Below are positions 33,681 through 45,274 of a stretch of 64,000 bases of DNA, piece after piece. Positions within the stretch are counted from its first letter, which is position 1, and each line of letters opens with the position of its first letter. Under the pieces are notes generated by a model. It ran no database searches. It saw only the letters and a list, made by a program, of their open reading frames with translations, and was not told the origin of the DNA. The stretch covers positions 36,338,001-36,402,000 of the forward strand of contig JARDYH010000005.1 of assembly GCA_029215795.1 (NCBI GenBank), read 5' to 3'. Made by a program: the position numbers and the translations under genes. The DNA is from Anniella stebbinsi (Eukaryota; Chordata; Lepidosauria; Squamata; Anniellidae).

Positions 33681-35232
33681 GGCTCAATTCGGACAACACG
33701 TTAAGCAACTGAGGGGAATTAACCCACTGACGGTGTGTTAAAAAGGTGGGCTCAATTCGGACGACATGCTGCAGCAGGCGCTGCAAAGAATTTTTAACCA
33801 CTCTGGTGGTTAATAATGTACTCGGTTCTGACTGACATCCCGGCCACCATTTTCCCCGCTTACCAAACTCCGTCAGTCCTCCAGCAGGTATCCCAGCACA
33901 CACTGCGGCCAAAAACCATGGGCGCCGCCATTGTAGCCGATGCAGGACACACCTCCCAAACCCCATTGGCTGCCTCAGTCAGTGGGCGGAACTCAGCAGC
34001 CTCGGGCAAAGAGGCTGCTAGGAGGAACAGCAGCACCAATACAACATTTGCACCCCATGCCCAGCACTGCAATTCCAACGTTGGCACCCACGCCCCAGCC
34101 CCCAACCCCCCCTCCTTCCTAGAGCATCTTTCGCACACACAGGAAAGAAGGCAAGAGTGGGGTGGCGTAGAAAACTTTATTCAGCAGGGAGCTCAGACAT
34201 GGGCAATAAGGCACATGGGCACCACTATGCCAGGGCAGAACCTACGGAAAGGACAGTCACCCCCGGGAAGGGAGGCGGCGGCTGGAAGGCACAGCGGTGA
34301 AGAGGGGACAGCCAAGGCCACACCCCCAGGGAGCCAAGCACGGAACGTGCCAAGGGGATGTGGTGGAGAGGGGCGGCATGCCAGGGAGAGATGCCAGTCC
34401 ACAGATGGAACTCCACAGCCGATGCTCACAGGGGGTGGGGGTAGCGCAGCCAGATCCAGGCACTGATGCATTTACGCACCAGGGACGCCTCCGCACAGGC
34501 ACGACGCTCCCCAACGGGGTTCTCGGGGCCCAGCAAAGGCTCGCTGTCCGGCCGTGTTGGGCGGATGAGGGGGGGCTCTCTGGTCGCCGCTTCCTCTGCC
34601 CTCGCCCTTCTGGGTGAAGCGAGGGTGGAGGTGGAGGTGTGGTAGGGGTCTGCTTCGGGTGGAGTGCAGTTCTCCCAGTTGGTGTGGGGGGGCTGCCTCT
34701 TGCTCCAGGGCGCCTGGGGTTTTTGGTTATTCTGTCTCCCCCTCCCCCCCTTTGACGTACTGCCCTTCTGGTGCGCTTCCCTTTCCGTTTGGGTAGCTGA
34801 CTGGGCACCCTGCGTGAGTTCGTGCACGAGCTGGCCCCTTGTTGAGCTCTGTGCCGGCTGCCTGGTGGGGGAGGCGGGCATCCTGGTTGCTATGGCGGCG
34901 ATACCAGCGGTCTGTTGCGAGCGTGCCTGAGCGTCCGCCCACTTTCTGCCCCTCTTGCCGCTCTCCTCTATGGTCTTTTGTGTTAACGTACTCACCTCAG
35001 TTGTTTAACCCACGCACCTCAAGCGGCTGAATTCGGACAACACGTTAGTCAACTGACTAACTTTTAAACAACTTGCAAGCGAGTTGTTTAACTCAGTTGT
35101 TTAAAACTCCAACTTAACCAACCGTGGGTTGTTTATCCGTTGTGTGGCTGAATTCGGACGACACGTTGAGCTAACCAACTGACGGTTGTTTAACTTAACA
35201 ACTGTTGCTTAACGTGTTGTCCGAATTGAGCC
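33681..35232 (-). mobile_element. PIF/Harbinger deletion derivative with nested terminal repeats
   Basis: The outer ends GGCTCAATTCGGACAACACG (33681) and CGTGTTGTCCGAATTGAGCC (35232) are perfect inverted repeats. Immediate 3-bp flanks are ACT and ATT. Extra copies of the terminus in direct orientation occur near 33749, 35025 and 35147. The last of these makes an 86-bp mini-element with the outer right end. Internal sequence matches the 53597 element in reverse. The CATAGCAACC..GACGCCCGC segment (53925-53945) corresponds to about 34870-34900. The GGTGTGTGCTGGGATA segment (58488-58503) corresponds to about 33885-33905. The transposase-end frame and poly(A) signal (TTTATT, 34176-34181, minus strand) also correspond. 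Most of both genes is deleted. Confidence 0.75.
34426..34995 (-). pseudogene. Remnant Harbinger frame ending in transposase C-terminus
   Basis: A 189-codon minus-strand frame. Its last residues, CISAWIWLRYPHPL, resemble the end of the transposase at 53597-58713 (KIGDWIWAHYPHV). The upstream part is low-complexity, rich in Pro, Arg, Gln and Ser, and has no catalytic motif. I read it as a fusion, created by internal deletion, of leader sequence to the transposase end. It is not a functional protein. The 216-codon frame on the opposite strand is a shadow. Confidence 0.5.
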
Positions 35233-36929
35233 ATTGTTTGTGCAGGTACTACGTACAACTGTGGGATTTTTAATTTCCTGGGTGACTTCTAAAATCCATG
35301 AGGCATAACAGGAACAGCCAGACAGCTAATTTCAGCATACATATTAAAGTCCTATTTAGTAATGAAATACAGCTACAGTTCCCCACGATGGATCAGATAT
35401 CAAATGTAGGTGCTTATTTTGGATGAAACATTGTAGCCACCATTTAATAATGCCGTATCAGTCTGTTTCTTTTCTTTTTTTTGTTATTTTCCTGTTCTAA
35501 AGTGTTCTGCAACATTTAAAAAGTACTACCAGATTTTGCAGTGTGAATGCCAAAACCACAATGAATTGTGACAAGATTTGTCCAAATCTTATTTTTGTAA
35601 GGGCACAATCCTATGCATATTGAGCAGAAAACGTCCTACAACTCCTAGCATCCCTCCTGTCAGCTGGGGGCACTTTGTAGTATTTGTATCTGGAAACCAT
35701 CCATGTAATAACTTTTCAACGGAAGCGCTGTAAGAATAGCAGATGTAGGTTTTATTAATCCCTTTCCTCTGAGAGCAGAGAAGCAAGAGAGAAAACTCAT
35801 CCCATTTGTTAATCCCACTGTCCGTCTGTTGCATTGTTCAGTAGCATGGCTTGATGGATTTTATCTCTGCACATACCCATTTCAAGCAGTGCAAAGGCCT
35901 TTGTGGTACCCATTTGCCTTCCTGTTCTCACTGCACTTCCTGTCCATAAGCAGATAACACCTGCGTGTCATGGCTGCTCATCCCTATGGACTAGCAGAGC
36001 AAGCCCTCATCAGATCATTTCCCTGTCAGGTTTCTCCAAACAGGCACTTGGAGCTCTCCTGGTAAAGAGATCATTGTAACAATGGTATTTGGTGCAAAAT
36101 TGATCATCAGATTTAATCGGAATTGAACAGAGGTTTGCTGCCCAATCTATGGCAGTACATATATTGCTGGTGCTGCTACAGTTTAAGCTGATGCTTAGTG
36201 TCAGGGGGCTGCTCTCACTGAACTGAGTGGGACTAAAGTGGTTTAAATCAAAGCTCAGTTTAATGGATTTGTGGATCTGAGGCTGGCTGCAAGAAGGGTA
36301 GTCTGGTTCTGGCACAAGCACATGAGGGTCAGAGAGCCAGAGGCAGTGGCCAAAGACAGGCTCATGATCTGGTGCTAGGGGACATCCGCATGGCTACTCA
36401 ATGAGAGGAGTTGCTCGGAAACGAGGGCTTTATACAGTCTGGCGAGTTCCGATTGGCCTAGGAGATCAGCTGACCATATTCAAGCTGAAACTAAGCCCTA
36501 GAGAACACTCTTAATACACAGACCCTGATCTGTTTGGTTTGCTGAGGGACCAGAGTGCTGGTTGCACAAGAAGTAAGGTGTCAAAGACTGGCTGCAGAAA
36601 GCTCTGGTTTAAGACCATACTTACCTTCTGATATTACAGTTATTTCCAAGTAACATATCCAGGTGTATCATGTAGTACCTTACTATTTGAACACATGTTG
36701 CTATGGATAATAGCTAAAACAATAAAATAAAGCTTGCCATATGCCCCAGAAAATGACACCTTTTGGAAGAATTGTTTATTGTTTAAAAACTGATACCTCG
36801 TTCTTTAGAAAAAGAAATGGACTTACTAAAAACAACAACAATAAAATTATACTAATAAAACATAATTGCAAATAATAATATTAATAAAAACAGCAAAATA
36901 AACAAGAAACAACCCCACCACAGAAACAG
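35233..36929. other. Unassigned intergenic sequence
   Basis: It contains a half copy of the GGGCGCAATCCTAGG-type palindrome family near 35598-35690. The remainder shows no gene or clear repeat. Confidence 0.4.
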
Positions 36930-37290
36930 AAGCAACAGAAAAATATAAGCAAACAAAACAGACCACAGCCCACACCAAAAGGCCTCTCTGAAGCAATTCC
37001 TTAACTGGACATCTAAAGGTGTTTACTGTTGGGGCTAGGCAGGTCTTCCTAGGGAGGGCATACCCCAGGGTTGGTGCCACAACTGTGAAGACCTTGCTTC
37101 TTAGAGATATCTAGCACACTTAAGCTAGTGAGAAGTCTGGAGCAGAGTGCCAGATATGCTCATGGGAAGGCAATCCTTTAGAACCCACGTCTCAAGTCAT
37201 TTAGGGCTTTAAAGGCAAGAACCAGCATCTTAAACTGGGCCCAGAATTGAGTAGGTAACAAGGGCAGATCGAACAGCACAAGTTGCTCCA
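36930..37290 (-). mobile_element. L2-type LINE 3' fragment, reverse orientation
   Basis: On the minus strand, 37250-37200 reads WAQFKMLVLAFKAL, close to the conserved FRxxFKxLxLxFKAL segment at the C-terminus of L2-type reverse transcriptases. The rest is decayed. Confidence 0.55.
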
Positions 37291-37839
37291 GGATTTTGTA
37301 TCCAGTGAAATTTCCACATACTTTTTAATGGTAGTTGCATGTACAATGCTAGAGTAAAGCAACCTGGATTAGTTACTGAAGTATTAAATTACATGAATTA
37401 CACCTTTGCACTTATGATTCTAGCAACGTTCTTTTGTTTTTTTAAAGGCAGCAGTCTTAACTGTTGTGTGTGGCAGGGGTGGGTTGGAGATGGAAATAGT
37501 TCCACTGAACTCAATCGAAATTTTATTTTATTTTTTCTTATGTATACCTCACCTCAGGATGGCAAACCAAATCATTGCATGAAAATATATAAAACCAATC
37601 TAAAAATAACACAAAGCGAATATGACTTCAAAAACAGTGCAAAAATCACAAAGCACCAATAGCAGCAGAAACAAATCAACACCAGATCCACACATACCCC
37701 TCAGTATTTCATGAATATAATTATTTTCATTTGTTTCTGGAAGGCTGAGGAGGGTATTAGCCCGACAGACTACTCTCAGAGGAGAGTTTCCACAGAGAGA
37801 ATGCTACCCTGCCTCCCATCCCTACGAATCTAATCTCAA

Positions 37840-38052
37840 CAGAGAGAGAGAGAGAGAATTTCTTGACTGTTAGAGCAGCATGACAATGGAACCAATTACC
37901 TAGGGAGGTGGTAGGCTCTCCCACACTAGAGGCCTTCAAGATGCAGCTGGATAGCCATCTCTCAGGTATGCTTTAAGGTGGATTCCTGCACTGAGCAGGG
38001 GGTTGGACTCGATGGCCTTATAGGCCCCTTCCAACTCTACTATTCTATGAAT
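37840..38052 (+). mobile_element. CR1 LINE 3' end
   Basis: After a short (AG)n run the sequence tracks the 3' end of the CR1 at 63660-63868. It runs through TTCTTGACTGTTAGAGCAGC, GGTGGTAGGCTCTCCCACAC and TTCAAGATGCAGCTGGATAG, and ends with TCCAACTCTACTATTCTATG. The terminal TTCTATGA fits the 8-bp 3' repeat known for CR1 elements. Confidence 0.8.
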
Positions 38053-38214
38053 TTGGAGCAGAATCTCCTCTGAAGACCTCAGTATACATGGGGGTTGCTA
38101 TGGAAGAACTGGGCTTCAGAGGCTGGCTTTACTTCCATTAAATATGCGTATGATCTGAATAAAAAGGGAAAACTGATCATGATCAAGATTTTGTGTTAAA
38201 ATTGTATTTTCTCT

Positions 38215-38649
38215 CTTTTATTTATTTCCTTGAAATGTTTATATACTGCTTTTCCTGGTTCTTCAAAATGGTTAACAGCCAATGATAATTTTAAAAAATG
38301 AACAAACAAAACAAACACTATGTCAACAAAACCCAATAACCAAAGCAAATAGCCAAAGAAAGCCAATCTGAAGAAATAAGTCTTACAGCCCTTACAAAAA
38401 GCATAGCAGCATGCCATACCAGCTGAAGCTTCTAAGTAATCTTCCGTCAAGAGCAGCCCCTTGAACAGCATGTTACAGTAATCAAGTATAGAAGTTACAG
38501 AAGCATGAATGGGAATAGCAAATTCTGACCTGTCCAGAAAAGGGAAAGCCAAAGACGGGAAAAGGCACTCTTGGCAATCACTCCGACCAGCTTCTTGAAA
38601 AGCACAACTGGATCCAGGAGTACCCCCAAGGCTCTTGAACCGAATAGAG
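38215..38649 (-). mobile_element. L2-type LINE fragment, 3' part (split by CR1)
   Basis: The minus-strand frame carries HASVTSILDYCNMLF (about 38495-38450), a conserved L2/CR1-clade motif downstream of the catalytic domain. It continues past the CR1 insertion into 39665-40335, where the catalytic-domain part of the same element lies. Confidence 0.65.
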
Positions 38650-39664
38650 AGGGTTATAATACCACATTTATCACAAGCATCTATGGTGCTACCAATCAGT
38701 TCTGGTCACCATACCTAAAAAAAGATATTGTACAGGTGGAAAAGGTGCAGAACAGCTGGGATTGTTTAGCTTGGAAAAAAGGAGGGTAAGCAAGACATGA
38801 TAGAGGTGTACAAAATAATACATAGCGTAGAGAATGTGGACAGGAGGACATTTTTCTCCCTCTTATAATTCTAGAATCTGTTGTCATCCCAAGAAGCTGA
38901 TTGGTGGGAAATTCAGGATATATAAAAGGAAGAACTTCGTCACACAGCGCATAGTTAAACTATGGAATTTGCTACCCCAAGACATAGTGATGGCCACCAA
39001 TTTGGATGGCTTTAAAAGGAGGTTGAACAAATTCCTGGAGAAGGCTATCAATGGCTACTAGTCCTGGGCCCTGTCTTCACAGCACTGTGTTGCCGTCGCT
39101 TTGCTGCTAAACACCATGGTTTCACTGTTGTAGGGTGGCGGTGGGTAACCTAAATTGCAGGATGCAGCACAGGCTTTCCTGTGGCCATTTGGCTCCCTGC
39201 GCCCACCCTCTGCCCACCTCCTGTAGACCAATTATTGGTCACCATCTGCCCTGGAACACCCCTGGCTTGATACTTGAGCAAGTTCACATGGCAGAAGGGC
39301 CATGGTGACCTCACTTCAAAGGGAAATGTCAGGGCAAGTCCCTGACATTTCTAACGCGCAGCTTTGGGGAAAAGCCCTGCGAATCAGCGGCTGCATCATA
39401 TAACTGATGCAGCGCTAATTTGTAGCCACTGTGGAGCTATGAAGACATACAGGTAACCTTCTGATGGCTATGTGCTACCTGTAGTATCTGAGTCAGAATG
39501 CCTATGTACCCCAGTTGTTGGGGGACATGGGTGGGAGGGTGCTGTTGCACTTGTATCTTGCTAGCAGTTTTTCTGTGGGGAGTTGGTTGGCCACTGTGTG
39601 AACAGAGTGCTGGACTAGATAGACCCTTGGTCTGATCCAGCATGGCTCTTCTTATGTTCTTAAG
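38650..39664 (+). mobile_element. CR1 LINE 3' fragment inserted in L2 and itself interrupted
   Basis: The + strand reads FWSPYLKKDIVQVEKVQN (38698-38751) and, after damage, VTQRIVKLWNLLPQDIV (38939-38990) and FKRRLNKFLEKAINGY, then a stop at 39061. These are CR1 ORF2 C-terminal segments. The 3' untranslated region ends TGGCTCTTCTTATGTTCTTA at about 39662. It is interrupted at about 39067-39460 by unrelated sequence whose ends both carry TGTCTTCA in inverted orientation. Confidence 0.7.
39067..39460. mobile_element. Candidate MITE inserted in the CR1 fragment
   Basis: The CR1 sequence CTACTAGTCCTG is separated from its continuation CTGATGGCTATGTGCTACCT by about 390 bases. The insert starts GGCCCTGTCTTCACAGCACT and ends TGAAGACATACAGGTAACCT, giving short inverted TGTCTTCA/TGAAGACA ends. 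There is no coding capacity. Confidence 0.5.
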
Positions 39665-40335
39665 CAGGCTAAAGATGCCCTTTCAAGCCAGAGCCATTCC
39701 TAGCAGTGTCCCCTCCAGCTTCTCTAGATGCAGTTTTAACCTACTCTCATCCACAGTATCAATACGTGGGTTCAGAACAGCCATAGCTACTTCTGGATGC
39801 TTTATTAAAGATAGCTGAGAGAGAGTACTGCGTGTCATCAGCTTATTGATAACACTCGACCCCAAAGCAATGGATAATCCTTGTCAGTGACTTCATATAG
39901 ATGGCAGACTGCATTCATGATAAGAAAGACTGAGCATTGCGGAACCCTACTTAAATTCCAGGGAGATGACATTGACTCACCAATGATCACCCTCTGGATC
40001 CTAATGGACAGAAAGGATCAAATCCACTGGAACGCACTTCCTGATACATCTGCTAGTTTGTTCTATAGTTGCCATGGTCCACAGTATCAAAAGCCATTGA
40101 CATTCCCCTTAACAAACTAAAGACAAAATATCAACCACCAGGGCAAACCAATGGCATGTCCATCCTTAGTTTAGCCAGTTTAGAAGCCAGACTGGAAAGG
40201 TCAAGGAAAGAGACATCATTCAGGAAATCCTGGAGTTGCTCAACTATGACATCCTCCAGAATCTTAGCCAGAAATGGAAAATGGACACAGCACAGATTGA
40301 AAGTTAACCTCCCCTCCCCCAAAATATTTCCCCCC
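39665..40335 (-). mobile_element. L2-type LINE reverse transcriptase fragment
   Basis: On the minus strand, 40335-40130 reads FLAKILEDVIVEQLQDFLND, matching the KILExVVxxQLxxFL region of L2-type reverse transcriptases. Near 40105-40070 it reads MAFDTVDHG, the conserved AFDTVDH block. It is frameshifted and inactive, and its 3' portion lies at 38215-38649. Confidence 0.7.
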
Positions 40336-41403
40336 ACGCTGCAGGAGGAACGTTTTTATGTATGTATGTATGTTTTTGGCCACAGGCCATATGTTTTTAT
40401 TTTATTGATTTAATTTAAAACATTTTTGGTTTTCAGGGTAGAAACTCTCCCAAGGCGGCTTACAGTAATATGCTTCAAGTTTCTCAGATCCTCAGGGGCC
40501 CGAGACATCAGGAACGGGCAGAAAGTAGTTTTCCAGATGTTTTGGATTTCAAGCTGAAGCATTTCTGATTTTTGGCTATGCTGACAGAGGCTTTGGGGAG
40601 TTGAAGTCTGAAACTTCTGGAGATCTGCCTTCTGTCCACCCCTGGCTTAGCTTATCAACACCATCACCAATCACCAGAATCCTGCCCTGTGCAGAAAAGC
40701 AAGTCCAGCGTGTTCCTTTGAACATGTGTTGGTCCCAAAACAATCTGGAACAACCCCAAGTTTGCCATGGGAACCACAAAGTCCTGAGCTGAACCAGAGG
40801 TGGGCTCTACTGGGACATTGAAGTCCCTTAACAACATAAACCTTGGAGTCTCCAACATCAGCACAACACAGCTCGGTGGAGGTGGGAGAGGGGAATCCAC
40901 TGGGCAGTTACGCTACGCCAGTAGCACTCGTAGCCTCACCAGAAATACACAATCAAAGCCACTAGCTGTCAATATCTTTCATTAATATCCTTTCAATTCT
41001 CTTAATTAATATTCTGTACAATTCTAAAGAAAGTGTTCTTTCCCCATTCTGAGAAGTGTGGGCTTTTCATAGGTGTGTACTTATAACACTAAAAATGTGG
41101 TGTGAAGGATGGAATTTAAAGCAAAGGGGGGATTCAAGGATTGCAGCAATTTTATATCCACTTACCTGGAGGAAGCCCCATTGAACTCAATGGAGCTTCA
41201 ATATAGACATGTATAGTCGTGCACTGTTAGTTGCAGAGAAAATATGGCAAAAGACAACAAAGGGTCTCTAAAGCTTCACAAAAGCTTATGCCATCATAAA
41301 TGTGTTAAAGTGAGACTAGACTTCTGCTTTGTTTTGGCTGCTACCCGCTTTGGAAATTGAAATAAAGAATGTCCTAAACACCCCATACCATTTACTTAAA
41401 TCT

Positions 41404-41535
41404 GGGGGTAGGCACTTGGTGCCCTCCAATTGTTTTGGCCTAATACTCCCATCAACTCCAGCCAGCACAGCCAATGGTGAGGGATAGTGGGAGTTGTAGG
41501 CCAAACCATCTGGAGGGCAAGCTGCCCAACCCCGG
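41404..41535. repeat. Foldback repeat next to the second CpG-rich region
   Basis: GGTGCCCTCCAATTGTTTTG..CCTAATACTCCCATC faces GTGGGAGTTGTAGGCCAAAC..CATCTGGAGGGCAAG. Confidence 0.7.
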
Positions 41536-41749
41536 GACTTAAAACAAGAAAAAAAAATGCTCAAATTGTTAAGGATAGCCAGCAAAAGTAAAGTCAGCAC
41601 GTTTCTGGGGAGACACCGCGCCTCTGCCCAACGTGCATGCTCGTCCACCAACCTCATCATGATGAAATGTGCAAAACAAAGGCAAAACTCACCTACTGAG
41701 ATGAAAAACCTGACATGGAAATAAGATAAAAAAAACACTTTCCAACGAC

Positions 41750-44059
41750 GAGTCCAAGAGATTACATAAACCAGCTGTGCCAATTTGTCGCGCTTTGGGA
41801 AACGCGCGCTCTTGTCTATGATTGATTGTATGTGTAGGGTGGGGGGAGATCGCCAGAAAGGGTTACAAAACGCTTCACCACCAGAAACCGAGAAGAAATT
41901 AAATATATATGCCCATCCCAGGAGGAGCGTGGTTCCGGATCAACCTCACGGGGAAAACCCATTGGGCCACAAAGGGTCAGAACTCCAAACGTGCCTTTTA
42001 ACCGCTGCTGGTGGATCATGTTGTTCTGTAATCTTCTGAAGGGGTCGGTGCCCTTTGCTAAGCTTGTATGGGAAAGAGAGAGGCCGGGCTTCGAAAATAT
42101 TCCCCGAGAGAGCTAAAAAGCTACCTCCGCTGGAGGGCGTAGCGGGACTTCCTTTAGCAAAGGTTACAAAGTCCTGGAGGCATGTGCCTGAGTGGGTGGG
42201 TGGGTGCGCGAGCGCCCCCTCTGGAGCTTAGCAAGCGCCCTCGATCCGATGCCCTGGCATGTTCGAGGGGCAAAGGACTCGGATGCTCCCCTATTTGCTT
42301 TGCTTCCTGCACGGCCCTAGTCCGTGCGATGAGAGCAAAAGCGGCGCCCCCGCCTCTTGCGAGAAATGCACCTGTCCCGCGTTCCCTTACACAGCCTTAG
42401 AAAGGGTGGAGAAGGAAGAGCCCTCTGAACCCATCCCACGTGCTGTTGCAACCACCCGGCCCGGGCACAGCAGGGTTAAAACCGGCGAAGGGATCGCCAG
42501 CTGAGCGTGCACTGAGGCTCCGTACGGACATATCTCTCACTTCCCCAAAAGCCATTTCTGCGTGTCCTTCCGCCATCGGGTTCCAACACAAAATAAGTGC
42601 TCGCTCGCTTCTTTTCCCCAATACATCCAACCATCTCGAGGAAAAGGCAAGGGGGGTTGAAAGTGAATCACGCCCGAGGCACCCTCTTGCTGCCCCGAGG
42701 GGAGGAGAGACGCCGGTAGAGGGGAAAAGGGAGGAAGGACAAGTCCCTAACTCCGGGATCCCACCCTCCCTTTGCACAGAAGGAGGAGGAGGGAGGGGGG
42801 AGGTTAAGCAAACCCGGAGCTGGCCCAGCAGGACCTACTTTCCTCTCTGAAAATGGCTGCCTCGGTGAACACTTTCTGTTCAATTCCTTGAAGCCCTTCG
42901 TTGTGGGGGGAAAAGCGAAGGGGGGTAAAGACCCAGCCAGCGATGCTTCTTTGAACCCCGTCCGCTCCTGGAGCTGAGGATTAGGGTGCGAGGGGAGAAG
43001 GTGAGAAGTTAACAAAAAAAATAATAAACGGGAAGGAGAGACCAAAACAGGAAAAGAAAGAAAGCAGGCCTGGAACAGAAGGTAGGGAGGAGGCTAAAGG
43101 AGGGGGGATAAGAGGGGGACCCCTCTTCAAACCGAAACAAGGAGTAAAGAGAGAGGGTTGGTGCAGTCACTCTTCCGAGAGGGACTGTATATGTGTGCAT
43201 TTAGCTGTCTTCGGGAAGATTCAGTGTAGCAGATGAAGAGGAGGATGAGCTGAAGCTCGGGGTTAGTTTCAGTTGTTCGTGTATTGTTGGGCAAGGAAAT
43301 TTACAAGGGAGGAGGGAAAGTATGGACGTTCCATCAGCAGAGAAACTCTGAACGTTCTATTTCCCTCCCCCCAATCGCTTCCCCCCCTCCCCGGTAAGCC
43401 TCAACGTTCCATCCGAAGGGGTTCTATTCTCCAAGAACCTTCAACGTTCCATCCGGCCTCGAAGTGAATGTTCAAAACGTTCTGTTTGGGGCGACCCTGC
43501 TAGAGCAAGGGCTGCGGGAGGTGTAAAGAGGGGGCTGAGTCCGGAGGTAGAAGTAGCGAGGGAATGGGCACGGAAGCAGAAAGAGGCCTTCTCCGTCGGA
43601 TGCGGCTGCTTGAAGATCAAAGGCAAACTCGGAGCTCCCTTTGTGTGCCCTCCTAGGGATCCTTGCTGCTTCGCTCTTTCTTTTGCCTTATTTTGGAACC
43701 CTAAACTACCGTTGTGCAAGGAAGCAAATCTCTCCCCTCCCCCAATTCTCGCAAGGGGATTGGGCGGTCTATTTTTTTTTTCCTGGGTGGAGAGATCCTC
43801 GGATATTGGATTTAGCATCCTTTCCAAACCTAATTTTTTGCTTGTGGTTTCCCCCCCTCCCTCTCCGGGTGGCTGTAAATAAAAGTCCTGCATATTTTTT
43901 GCCTGTTATTATTACTACTTTTATTTTTATTTTAAAGGAGGGAACAAATGCAAAGCCTTCCTTTTTCTCCCTTCTCAATTTTTTGGATAATGATTTCTGC
44001 TGTATCTTGCCGATGGATTTTGCCGGTTGAGGATTTCTGGATCGCCTTGTAGAAGAGAG
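41750..44059 (+). promoter_or_regulatory. CpG-rich orphan promoter / candidate noncoding first exon
   Basis: GC and CpG content rise over about 2.3 kb, with no transposon signature. Features are a CACGTG near 42437, a splice-donor-like GAG^GTAGGT with the junction at 44059/44060, and five ACGTTC-centred motifs at 43326-43483. No open frame has recognisable domains, and the 150-codon minus frame (43441-43893) and the 136-codon plus frame (42440-42850) look like composition effects. I infer a promoter plus untranslated exon of a gene whose coding exons lie outside the visible sequence. The direction is uncertain. The + direction is chosen only because of the donor. Confidence 0.45.
43325..43484. 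repeat. Five-copy ACGTTC(C/T) motif cluster
   Basis: Copies are at 43326-43332, 43351-43357, 43403-43410, 43443-43450 and 43476-43483. Two copies share a longer core, CAACGTTCCATCCG. Four contain the palindrome AACGTT. It could be a decayed local duplication or a clustered binding site. Confidence 0.6.
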
Positions 44060-44917
44060 GTAGGTGAGGAAACCCCATTTTTCTAGATTGAGAGCAAGCA
44101 AAGTAAAGCCCAATCTAAATCGCTAAGCCCCATTTGAATGTCACTGTTCTCTGTGTCTTGAATATGCATTTACGTCAGACTTTTAAACCGTGTTCATTTA
44201 TGTAGAATTCTTGTGCATGGGGAATCTGTTGTGTAATAGCTGTTCAGGAAGGGTCGGTGGGTGGCCGCGCATAGTAAATAAACTGAAAATATACTTTAGG
44301 TCTCTGTGTTTCTGTTGCCTTTATAAATCAGCAACTGGGGTGGGGGTGGCTCCCCTTGGGTTCTTCCTGTGGAGAGAATACAGCTGTGTAATATCTTGGG
44401 CAAGGGGAAGACCAATTAATTTCTTCCCCTTGTCCTAACATACAAAATCTATTGGTATGTTTTGCACAATGACGGAATCCAGAGGGAACTGTGTTTGTTT
44501 TGGGCTCAGATTGTGTGTGTCTTTCATATTGTATTGTATTAAAGGGGGATGGGACCAGAGAGGAAGTGTTTGTTAACAACTCATTAGAGATTTGAAGTTA
44601 TTCCCCCCACTCCCTCCCTTAGCCAGATTCCTGTCCCATGTGTGCTCCCCATTACATTTCTGTTCAGTTTCCTTTGGAGCCTGGATTAAAACAGTGTCTT
44701 TAATTTGGAAATAGGGACAGGGCAGCATTACAAATAGGCATTTCTGTATACAACTGCTTCCATGTGAGGGTAAATGGAGGGCCTAAGCTGGCTGGTCATT
44801 TTGAGAGAATGTGCCTGTTACTGAATATCGACACACACCCTAACCACCACAGTGGGGGGAAAATGACTGTCCTTTAAAATAAAAATGCCATCCGGTTCTG
44901 TAGAATTAGCTGACACC

Positions 44918-45004
44918 AGCCTCCCCCAGCCAGGTGCCTTCCCAATGGGTTGGGCCACAACTCCCAGCAATGCTGGTTGGGGGATGTTGGGAGTTGTAGT
45001 CTAG
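44918..45004. repeat. Foldback repeat with exact ACTACANNTCCCA core
   Basis: CCACAACTCCCAGCAATGCT faces TGGGAGTTGTAGT at 44988-45000, whose reverse complement is an exact ACTACAACTCCCA. Confidence 0.7.
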
Positions 45005-45226
45005 CCCTGACTCTAAGCCAAGCCAAATGTTTCTCCCTCCTGAACGCACACTTTACCAATGCCAAACCACCCTGGGGCAAGGCCTGCTTCACCCAGCAGC
45101 TCCCAGCAGCTCTCAGCAGCTCTCTCCAGCTCAGTGCAGCCTGCCTGGGATTATGCAGCAGTTCCAAAGGATTTGCTCCGAGAAGAAGGGGGTGGCGGGT
45201 GGAGAGAGAAATTGTATTGGCATTTT

Positions 45227-45251
45227 CATTCTCTCTCTCTCTCTCTCTCTC
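45227..45251. repeat. (CT)n microsatellite
   Basis: An uninterrupted CT run of about 25 bases. Confidence 0.9.
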
Positions 45252-45274
45252 CGTCTCCAAGCCAGTCTTCTCCC

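Noticed and set aside
33816..34466. A 216-codon + frame
   Set aside because: It lies antisense to the Harbinger deletion derivative, whose own coding direction and poly(A) signal are on the minus strand. It is a shadow of GC-rich DNA.
42440..42850. Open frames inside the second CpG-rich region as a coding first exon
   Set aside because: They are low-complexity with no signal peptide, domain or similarity. A noncoding exon or promoter explains the region better.
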